From NCBI GenBank assembly GCA_964567475.1, contig CAZMMV010000066.1, positions 1 through 9,300 on the forward strand: DNA of 9,300 bases, read 5' to 3'. The stretch is from CAZMMV01 sp964567475. Its GTDB lineage: Bacteria; Bacillota; Clostridia; Tissierellales; Tissierellaceae. The notes under the pieces were generated by a model, which worked only from the letters and a program-made list of their open reading frames with translations, searched no databases and had not been told where the DNA came from. Of the stretch, positions 1-4,844 are shown one piece after another; position 1 is the stretch's first letter, and every line of letters begins with the position of its first letter. A program made the position numbers and the translations under genes.

Positions 1-137
1 TCTACTCTCCTATGATTTCGATTAGATGCTCAAGAATGTTTTTCATTTATAAATTGGATATCGGATTTTCACCAAGCCCGACTCTCTAAAATCTTCTCTA
101 TAAACTACTCTTTCTATCAAAGCTTCATTATATTATA
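1..137 (-). promoter_or_regulatory. T-box riboswitch leader, 5' (Stem I) part, cut by window edge
   Basis: On the minus strand this reads as the Stem I half of a T-box leader, an RNA that senses the uncharged form of one tRNA and controls an aminoacyl-tRNA synthetase, amino-acid biosynthesis or transport gene. Visible elements in order are a kink-turn-like GA motif at the stem base (GCUUUGAUAGAA at 123-112 against UUCUUGAGC at 36-28), AGUA of the loop-E motif (109-106), helix GUUUAUA/UAUAAAU (105-99 with 51-45), AGAGAG (87-82), and an apical hairpin UCGG/CCGA (81-61) holding GGUGAAA. The 3' loop-E GAA is at 44-42. After one spacer base comes AAC (40-38) followed by A, so the specifier is most likely AAC for tRNA-Asn. 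If the register were shifted it would read AAA or ACA. Stem III, the antiterminator and the regulated gene lie beyond position 1. T-box identity is strong; the amino acid is inferred. Confidence 0.88.
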
Positions 138-143
138 AATGCC

Positions 144-172
144 ATTATAGTATAGCTTAATACTCTAGTCAA
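144..172 (-). promoter_or_regulatory. Sigma-A promoter of the T-box transcript
   Basis: Minus-strand TTGACT (172-167), a 17-base spacer and TATAAT (149-144) form a near-consensus vegetative promoter. The expected start is near position 137, about 14 bases before the first paired bases of the T-box stem, which fits a T-box leader. The -35 box lies only eight bases after the yebC stop codon and no hairpin terminator separates them, so yebC transcripts may also run into the leader. Confidence 0.85.
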
Positions 173-180
173 GTAAATTT

Positions 181-915
181 TTACTCCTCTGGCATTTCCC
201 AGTTGTGATAAACCTCTTGAACGTCATCATTGTCCTCAAGTAAATCTATTAACTTTTCCATCCCTTTAATCTCTTCTGGATCTGTTAATTTTATTGTATT
301 TTGTGGAATATAAGTAAGTTCTGCCATGGCAAATTCGTAACCTGCTTCTTTTAATCCTTCAAGAACTGTATCGAAATCCTCTGGAGCAGTAATTACTTCA
401 AATCCTTCATCTTCTGCTAAAAAGTCTTCAGCTCCTAGTTCTATTGCAGTCATAGTTAATTCATCTTCATCTATGGCATCTGTTCTCTCTATGGCAAGTA
501 TACCCTTCCTATCAAACATAAAAGTAACACAACCCGATTGACCTAAGTTTCCTCCACCTTTATCAAAAGCATGTCTTACATCAGGTGCTGTTCTATTTCT
601 ATTGTCTGTTAAGCACTCTACAAATACTGCTATTCCACTAGGTCCATATCCTTCATAAACTATTTCTTCAAAATTTGCTGCTCCTAATTCTCCAGAACCT
701 TTTTTTACAGCTCTATCTATATTATCATTTGGCATATTTGCAGCTTTAGCTTTTTCAATTGCTGCCTTTAGAGATGGATTATACTCTAAATCCACTCCTC
801 CTTCTTTTGCTGCAACCATGATATATCTGGCTAATTTTGAAAATTCTTTAGCTTTTTTGGCATCTTCTTTCCCTTTTTTGTTTTTTATATTATTCCATTT
901 AGAATGTCCTGCCAT
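181..915 (-). CDS. yebC: YebC/TACO1 (YebC/PmpR) family protein
   Basis: A 244-residue cytoplasmic protein of the YebC/TACO1 family, close to the usual length. The family N-terminus MAGHSKW is intact, followed by the Lys-rich helical region (residues 5-75), FEEIVYEGYGPSGIAVFVE (82-100), the TDNRNRT element (103-109) and the GGGNLGQSGCV glycine-rich stretch (120-130). The acidic C-terminal half is also typical. Older annotation calls these proteins transcriptional regulators. Work on mitochondrial TACO1 and bacterial homologues points instead to a ribosome-linked role in translating proline-rich stretches, and the sequence alone does not decide this. The ATG start is supported by AAGGAGAG eight bases upstream. 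It has its own promoter, lies 86 bp after nadE, and runs towards a T-box-controlled gene off the left edge. Confidence 0.96.
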   Translation of the reverse strand: MAGHSKWNNIKNKKGKEDAKKAKEFSKLARYIMVAAKEGGVDLEYNPSLKAAIEKAKAANMPNDNIDRAVKKGSGELGAANFEEIVYEGYGPSGIAVFVECLTDNRNRTAPDVRHAFDKGGGNLGQSGCVTFMFDRKGILAIERTDAIDEDELTMTAIELGAEDFLAEDEGFEVITAPEDFDTVLEGLKEAGYEFAMAELTYIPQNTIKLTDPEEIKGMEKLIDLLEDNDDVQEVYHNWEMPEE

Positions 916-948
916 TTAATTCACTCTCCTTATCATATTAACTTCTAT

Positions 949-977
949 ATTCTAGCACATATATACATATATTTCAT
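949..977 (-). promoter_or_regulatory. Likely yebC promoter (extended -10)
   Basis: On the minus strand ATGAAA (977-972, four of six matches to TTGACA), a 17-base spacer and TAGAAT (954-949) are preceded by TG one base upstream, giving an extended -10 TGCTAGAAT. Transcription would begin near 942, about 27 bases before the yebC ATG. The surrounding DNA is very AT-rich, so chance matches are possible, but spacing and the TGn element support it. Confidence 0.55.
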
Positions 978-1001
978 TATATTTAAAATAATATTTATCC
1001 T

Positions 1002-1727
1002 TTATTCTTCCCATACAAATATAGGTGGATACTCCCTTTTATGCTGACTTTTTTTATCCATTTTATCTATTTTTTCCACTATAGCTTTAGGTCCTTTTCC
1101 AGTTTTAATATAAGTATCTAATACATCATAAGAAAAACCCATTTCCTTTTCATCAGTTTGATTTTCCCATAGCCCTGCTGTAGGTGGTTTTTCTATTACT
1201 ATATCAGGAACTTTTAAATATCTAGCTAAATCACGAATTTCAGACTTCACAAAAGATACTAGTGGAAGTAAATCTACACCACTATCTCCATGCTTAGTAA
1301 AATAACCTACTGTAAATTCAGATTTATTACTAGAACCTAATACTAAGTAATTATTGCTTTGGCCATAATAATATAAAGTTGACATCCTAAGTCTTGGCTT
1401 TAAATTAGATATAGCTAATTTATTTTCACTTTTATCTGGCATAGCTTCCATTAAAGTATCAAAAGAATTAGATAGGTCTACCTTTGCAGTTTTTAATTTC
1501 AATGCATCGGCTACTAATTTTCCATGATTTTCATCTATTGGATCACTATGACAAGGCATTATAATTCCTATAGAATTGTTTGGAAATGCCTTTTTAGCAA
1601 TTCCAGCTATTACTGCAGAATCTATTCCTCCACTTAATCCAAACACCACACCTTTAGCTCCTGCACTATTTACCTTTTCTTTAAGCCAGTTTACTAGTTC
1701 ATTACATATTTCATCTATATTGTCCAC
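1002..1727 (-). CDS. nadE: NAD+ synthetase, ammonia-dependent
   Basis: Catalyses the last step of NAD+ synthesis: ATP-dependent amidation of deamido-NAD+, with free ammonia as the nitrogen source. This is a single-domain, 241-residue form without the N-terminal glutaminase domain of glutamine-dependent enzymes. The PP-loop SGGIDS (32-37) binds ATP. NLKPRLRM (108-115), GSSNKSE (131-137) and TKHGDSGVDLLPL (144-156) are the family's substrate-binding signatures, and KPPTAGLW follows. No motif is missing. The start is GTG: GGAGG six bases upstream fits it, while the nearby ATG at 1740-1738 is out of frame and overlaps that ribosome binding site. No convincing promoter was seen upstream. The 86-bp gap to yebC contains a separate yebC promoter and no clear terminator. 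Confidence 0.96.
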   Translation of the reverse strand: MDNIDEICNELVNWLKEKVNSAGAKGVVFGLSGGIDSAVIAGIAKKAFPNNSIGIIMPCHSDPIDENHGKLVADALKLKTAKVDLSNSFDTLMEAMPDKSENKLAISNLKPRLRMSTLYYYGQSNNYLVLGSSNKSEFTVGYFTKHGDSGVDLLPLVSFVKSEIRDLARYLKVPDIVIEKPPTAGLWENQTDEKEMGFSYDVLDTYIKTGKGPKAIVEKIDKMDKKSQHKREYPPIFVWEE

Positions 1728-1788
1728 AGTCTTCCTCCATTCATTTAAATTTCAATAATATATTAATATATGTATATCTTTTTCTTAA

Positions 1789-1817
1789 TTGGTGAGATTA
1801 ATCATAATGATTATAAC
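1789..1817 (+). promoter_or_regulatory. Possible promoter of the TSUP gene pair
   Basis: TTGGTG (1789-1794), a 17-base spacer and TATAAC (1812-1817) have correct spacing but a poor -35 box. The predicted start near 1824 would fall inside the ribosome binding site AAAGGAG (1820-1826), which argues against it. CATAAT at 1803-1808 is an alternative -10 with an even weaker -35. Only a tentative call is justified. Confidence 0.25.
1799..1813. promoter_or_regulatory. 15-bp perfect palindrome, possible operator
   Basis: TAATCAT-A-ATGATTA is a perfect 7-1-7 inverted repeat 20 bp before the first TSUP start codon, overlapping every -10-like box in the nadE/TSUP intergenic region. The 7-1-7 layout is that of Fur-superfamily operators (Fur, PerR, Zur) in Firmicutes, although the half-site does not match their published consensus. 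A regulator-binding site is plausible. A chance palindrome in AT-rich DNA cannot be excluded. Confidence 0.35.
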
Positions 1818-1832
1818 ATAAAGGAGTAAAAT

Positions 1833-2192
1833 ATGGAAAAAAATAAAATCAAATTATTAGCTATTGGCCTTGTTACCGGACTAGTAAATGGTTTATTTGG
1901 TTCTGGTGGTGGTACTATAGTAGTTCCATGTTTAGTTTTTCTAGTTGGATTAAATGATTACAAAGCACATGCAACTGCAATTTCTGTAATACTTCCTCTA
2001 TCTATTATCAGTACAATTATATACTTTGTAAATGGGAATATTCCTATTAAAACCTCTTTATTAATTATCTCTGGAGGTCTAGGAGGAAGTTTTATTGGAG
2101 CTAAAACTCTAAATAAAATACCTATTAATATATTGAGAAAAATATTCTCTAGTGTAATTATATATTCTGCCATAAGGATGATATGGAAATGA
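1833..2192 (+). CDS. TSUP (TauE/SafE) family transporter, half-size subunit 1
   Basis: A 119-residue, very hydrophobic membrane protein matching one repeat of the TSUP/TauE-SafE (former DUF81) family, which moves sulfite, sulfoacetate or other small organic and sulfur anions. The signature GLVNGLFGSGGG with a following proline (16-32) marks the first hydrophobic segment. Further membrane segments lie at roughly 47-66, 73-92 and 98-116, with basic residues at both ends suggesting N-in/C-in topology. Full-length family members are usually about 250 residues with this unit twice, so this is half a transporter. The next gene supplies the second half and overlaps it, so the two likely form a heterodimer. 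ATG is preceded by AAAGGAG at six bases. The substrate cannot be told from sequence. Confidence 0.85.
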   Translation: MEKNKIKLLAIGLVTGLVNGLFGSGGGTIVVPCLVFLVGLNDYKAHATAISVILPLSIISTIIYFVNGNIPIKTSLLIISGGLGGSFIGAKTLNKIPINILRKIFSSVIIYSAIRMIWK

Positions 2193-2545
2193 TTTTAATT
2201 TTAATAGGATTTTTATCTGGTATAATTAGTGGAATGGGTATAGGCGGAGGAAGCATACTTATTCCTGCCTTAGTTCTTTTTCATAATATTCCTCAGCAAG
2301 AAGCTCAAGGAATAAATTTAATTGTTTTTCTTCCTATAGCTTCAGTTGCATTAATTACCCATTATAAAAAAGGAAATATTGACTTTTCCTTTGCCAAGTT
2401 CATTATATTGGGAGGAATAGCAGGGGCTATAATAGGTTCCTTTTTAGCTCTAAAAATTGATCCTTTAAAGCTAAAAAAATACTTTGGTTTCTTTCTTCTA
2501 TTAATAGGGATTTATGAATTGTATTCTAGTAAAAAGAAAAAATGA
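2183..2545 (+). CDS. TSUP (TauE/SafE) family transporter, half-size subunit 2
   Basis: A 120-residue membrane protein and the second TSUP repeat. It has the same signature, GIISGMGIGGG followed by a proline (13-28), and four predicted membrane segments at about 3-33, 44-60, 72-91 and 98-114, ending in a basic SKKKK tail expected in the cytoplasm. It overlaps the previous gene by 10 bp. An alternative ATG at 2189 gives a classic ATGA four-base overlap and a 10-base spacing from AAGGA (2174-2178), compared with 4 bases for the ATG used here; that start would shorten the protein by two residues. Either way translation is probably coupled, favouring equal subunit amounts. Both halves keep their motifs and own starts, so this is a stable split pair, not a decayed gene. 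Transcription ends at the hairpin just after the stop. Confidence 0.85.
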   Translation: MEMILILIGFLSGIISGMGIGGGSILIPALVLFHNIPQQEAQGINLIVFLPIASVALITHYKKGNIDFSFAKFIILGGIAGAIIGSFLALKIDPLKLKKYFGFFLLLIGIYELYSSKKKK

Positions 2546-2549
2546 TTTA

Positions 2550-2601
2550 AAAAATAAACATGATACAGATATAATTAAATATCTTTATCATGTTTATTTT
2601 T
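2550..2601. terminator. Bidirectional terminator between TSUP pair and yigZ
   Basis: Two perfect 16-base arms (2550-2565 and 2586-2601) enclose a second 6-bp stem, AGATAT/ATATCT (2567-2572 with 2579-2584), over an AATTAA loop. A single C/T mismatch separates the stems. The outer arm is A-rich on one side and T-rich on the other, so each strand ends in a U-run. It begins five bases after the TSUP stop codon, and its last two bases are the first two of the yigZ stop triplet, so it should serve both convergent transcripts. Confidence 0.85.
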
Positions 2602-3256
2602 ATTTCCTACTTCTTAATATTTTGTTATTTTTAACAGGAATATATTCCTCACCTATGTTTTCAAAAATAGCTTCTCCACTTGTTAAATCAGTTATCATAC
2701 TAATAAATTCATCTTCCATTTTTTCATTTACAAGTATAAAGATATTAACTTTATCATCATAAACTGATTCGTCTAATATATAATCTTCACTAAGAATATA
2801 ATTTTCTACTTTACCATAGGAAGTATAATCTATTCTTATTTTTATCTTTTTATGAAGAATCATATCTACTATTATACCGGCTTCTATACCTATTTTAGCT
2901 CCTTTAGTATATGCACGAATCAATCCTCCAGCCCCTAATTTTATTCCTCCAAAATATCTAGTTATCACAACTACAACATTTCTTAGATTTTCTTTTTTTA
3001 TAACTTCTAGGGCTGGTATACCTGCTGTACCAGATGGCTCTCCATCATCACTAAATCTTTGAATATTACTATTTTGACCTAGTGCATAAGCATATACATT
3101 ATGAGTAGCATCCCTGTGTTTAGTACTTATCTCTTCAATAAATTTTAGAGCTTCCTCTTCATCTTCAACAGGTTTCGCATATCCAATAAATCTAGATTTA
3201 TTAATTATTATTTCACTTTCTCCATATTTAAATATGGTTTTATAATTTTTATTCAT
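2600..3256 (-). CDS. yigZ: YigZ/IMPACT family protein (UPF0029 + DUF1949)
   Basis: A 218-residue cytoplasmic protein of the YigZ family, bacterial relatives of the eukaryotic translation regulator IMPACT. The N-terminal UPF0029 domain (about 18-125) carries the diagnostic stretches KHRDATHNVYAY (46-57), SDDGEPSGTAGIP (69-81) and VVVITRYFGGIKLGAGGL (95-112). The C-terminal DUF1949 domain (about 138-195) has a ferredoxin-like make-up of alternating beta and helical segments. The biochemical role in bacteria is not settled; structure and relatives suggest nucleic-acid or ribosome binding. The ATG has AAAGGAAG six bases upstream. It follows hflX by 78 bp on the same strand with no obvious terminator between, so co-transcription from the hflX promoter is likely. 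Both products are linked to translation, which fits an operon. Confidence 0.95.
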   Translation of the reverse strand: MNKNYKTIFKYGESEIIINKSRFIGYAKPVEDEEEALKFIEEISTKHRDATHNVYAYALGQNSNIQRFSDDGEPSGTAGIPALEVIKKENLRNVVVVITRYFGGIKLGAGGLIRAYTKGAKIGIEAGIIVDMILHKKIKIRIDYTSYGKVENYILSEDYILDESVYDDKVNIFILVNEKMEDEFISMITDLTSGEAIFENIGEEYIPVKNNKILRSRK

Positions 3257-3334
3257 TTATAACTTCCTTTAACCCATTTTTTTCTTGATATTTCTAAAAC
3301 TGTAAATACCTTTTATAAAAACAAACTATTTTAT

Positions 3335-4618
3335 TTATTCTATAATATATTCCTTGTATTTTTCATAATCAATACTATTAATGGTTAATTCTAAAATTGT
3401 ACCTTCTTCAATATACTCAACATGTAATATATTATAATTTTCCATAAAATAATTAACTACATCTTGCTTATTATAAGATAATTTAATCTTCACTTTTTTA
3501 AACTTTTGAGGAAGTGACTCTTCTATTTTTTCTAATAACTTTTTAATGTCTTCTTCATTGAAAGCAGATATAAACATTTTATCATTTACAAAATTATGAT
3601 CGTAAAACAAATTTTCTATTTCAGTTTTATCTATTTTATTAAAAAGAGTTATAGTGGGCTTTTCCAAAACTTTTAGGTCTTTTAGTAACTCATATGTTGT
3701 TCTTAACTGTATCTCTAAATCCTCATTAGAAGCATCTACAACATGAAGAAGTAAATCTGCATATTGAACCTCCTCAAGCGTGCCCTTAAAGGCTTCTACA
3801 AGCTTTGTAGGTAGTTTCGATACAAATCCTACAGTGTCTGTAAGTAAAAATGTCTGTCCATTAGGTAGGCTACCTCGTCTTAAAGAAGTATCCAATGTAG
3901 CAAAAAGCATATCTTTAACAAAAACCTCTTTATTTGTATTGTCTTGATTAGTTAATTTTATTATATTATTTAACAAGGTTGATTTTCCTGCATTAGTATA
4001 TCCAACCAAGGCTACTATAGGAAGATTTGAATCATTTCTTTTTCTTCTTTTAACATCCCTATTTTTTTCTATGTCCTTTAATTCAGATTCTATGTTGTTT
4101 ATTTCTTTTAAAATATGTCTTCTATCAGTTTCAAGCTTTTGTTCACCAGGACCCCTAGTACCTATTCCTCCACCTTCTCTAGATAAATAATCTCTAAATC
4201 CCACTAATCTTGGAAGCCTATATTTTAGTTGAGCTAACTTGACCTGAAGTTTTCCTTCTTTAGAGTCTGCTCTTTTAGCAAATATATCTAAAATTAAATT
4301 AGTTCTATCTATTATTTTTTTATCAATTATTTCTTCTAAGTTTCTTAACTGAGCTCCTGAAAGTTCATCATTAAAAACTACTGTAGAAACATCTAACTCA
4401 TAACAATAGTTTTTAATTTCTTCAGCCTTACCTTTACCTATAAAATGAGCTGCATTAATCTTATGATTTCTTTGTACTAACCTTTCAACTACATTTCCCC
4501 CAGCTGCTTTTACCAATTCTTCCAGTTCATCCATGGAATTATCTATGTTTATAATATCTGTATCTAATTCTACACCTACAATTATAACCTTTTCTATGTT
4601 TATATTATCTTTTTCCAA
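3335..4618 (-). CDS. hflX: GTPase HflX
   Basis: Ribosome-binding GTPase that splits or rescues stalled 70S ribosomes or 50S subunits under stress. About 427 residues, normal for the family. The N-terminal HflX domain contains HFIGKGKAEEI; a glycine-rich linker GGGIGTRGPGE (149-159) and a charged coiled-coil region (about 165-195) follow. The GTPase domain has G1 GYTNAGKST (206-214), a switch region FATLDTSLRR, G3 DTVGF (261-265), G4 NKID (327-330) and G5 SAFN (351-354), all intact. A short C-terminal domain ends the protein. The start is placed at TTG 4618-4616 because GGAAGGTGAT, with its AGGTGAT complementary to the 16S 3' end, lies correctly upstream. An in-frame TTG at 4633 would extend the protein by five residues but has no ribosome binding site. 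It is transcribed from the promoter at 4659-4687, probably together with yigZ. Confidence 0.95.
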   Translation of the reverse strand: MEKDNINIEKVIIVGVELDTDIINIDNSMDELEELVKAAGGNVVERLVQRNHKINAAHFIGKGKAEEIKNYCYELDVSTVVFNDELSGAQLRNLEEIIDKKIIDRTNLILDIFAKRADSKEGKLQVKLAQLKYRLPRLVGFRDYLSREGGGIGTRGPGEQKLETDRRHILKEINNIESELKDIEKNRDVKRRKRNDSNLPIVALVGYTNAGKSTLLNNIIKLTNQDNTNKEVFVKDMLFATLDTSLRRGSLPNGQTFLLTDTVGFVSKLPTKLVEAFKGTLEEVQYADLLLHVVDASNEDLEIQLRTTYELLKDLKVLEKPTITLFNKIDKTEIENLFYDHNFVNDKMFISAFNEEDIKKLLEKIEESLPQKFKKVKIKLSYNKQDVVNYFMENYNILHVEYIEEGTILELTINSIDYEKYKEYIIE

Positions 4619-4621
4619 TAT

Positions 4622-4631
4622 ATCACCTTCC
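4622..4631 (-). promoter_or_regulatory. hflX: hflX ribosome binding site that decides the TTG start
   Basis: Minus-strand GGAAGGTGAT followed by ATA and TTG. The AGGTGAT part pairs fully with the 3' end of 16S rRNA, and the GG is seven bases from the TTG at 4618. If translation instead began at the TTG at 4633, this motif would lie inside the reading frame and that start would have no Shine-Dalgarno sequence. Confidence 0.75.
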
Positions 4632-4658
4632 AATTTAAATACTTACCCTATTTTCTAT

Positions 4659-4687
4659 ATTATATCATTATTTCACTATTTTATCTA
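4659..4687 (-). promoter_or_regulatory. hflX promoter (extended -10)
   Basis: Minus-strand TAGATA (4687-4682, four of six matches), a 17-base spacer and a perfect TATAAT (4664-4659) with the extended -10 TGA directly before it. Transcription would start near 4652, giving a leader of about 34 bases before the TTG start of hflX. Confidence 0.7.
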
Positions 4688-4751
4688 ATTTAATGTATGA
4701 CTAGTATAGACAAGGAAATAATCATATAAAGTCTAAATCGTAACCCTATTG

Positions 4752-4768
4752 TAATACATATTGTATTA
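4752..4768. promoter_or_regulatory. 7-3-7 palindrome upstream of the penicillin-binding-protein promoter
   Basis: TAATACA-TAT-TGTATTA is a perfect 7-base inverted repeat with a 3-base centre, ending seven bases before the -35 box of the plus-strand promoter and inside the divergent hflX control region. The inner TACA...TGTA resembles the dyads bound by BlaI/MecI-type repressors of beta-lactamase and PBP2a genes, but those have a two-base centre and no such regulator gene is in this window. Operator function is inferred only from symmetry and position. Confidence 0.35.
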
Positions 4769-4775
4769 ACTAATA

Positions 4776-4804
4776 TTAACATTCTAATATTTCTATGATA
4801 TAAT
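4776..4804 (+). promoter_or_regulatory. Strong sigma-A promoter of the class A penicillin-binding protein gene
   Basis: TTAACA (4776-4781, five of six matches), exactly 17 bases, then a perfect TATAAT (4799-4804) with the extended -10 TGA before it. Transcription should start near 4811, leaving a leader of about 34 bases that includes AAGGAGGT at 4831-4838. Confidence 0.85.
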
Positions 4805-4844
4805 AAAATGGCTAAAGCCTTTTCTCAATTAAGGAGGTAATTTT

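Noticed and set aside
1576..1758. Plus-strand open frame of 60 codons over the start of nadE
   Set aside because: It runs antisense through the conserved SGGIDS region of nadE and has no family features; a shadow frame.
1740..1832. A nadE promoter on the minus strand using TATAAT at 1815-1810
   Set aside because: The -10 is good, but the only -35 at 17 bases (TTCCAT) is poor and lies over the TSUP start codon; not strong enough to list.
1958..2173. Minus-strand open frame of 71 codons inside the first TSUP gene
   Set aside because: Antisense to a clear membrane protein gene; its hydrophobic look is what complements of such codons produce.
1833..2545. Single TSUP gene broken by a frameshift
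   Set aside because: Both halves have intact signatures, separate starts and the usual half-size length; the overlap looks like translational coupling.
2514..2762. Plus-strand open frame of 82 codons spanning the terminator and the end of yigZ
   Set aside because: It begins inside the second TSUP gene, crosses a strong terminator hairpin, has no ribosome binding site and is antisense to the conserved yigZ C-terminus.
3257..3334. A separate yigZ promoter (TTTACA or TATAAA boxes)
   Set aside because: No pair of boxes has acceptable spacing; the gap is more simply an intra-operon spacer after hflX.
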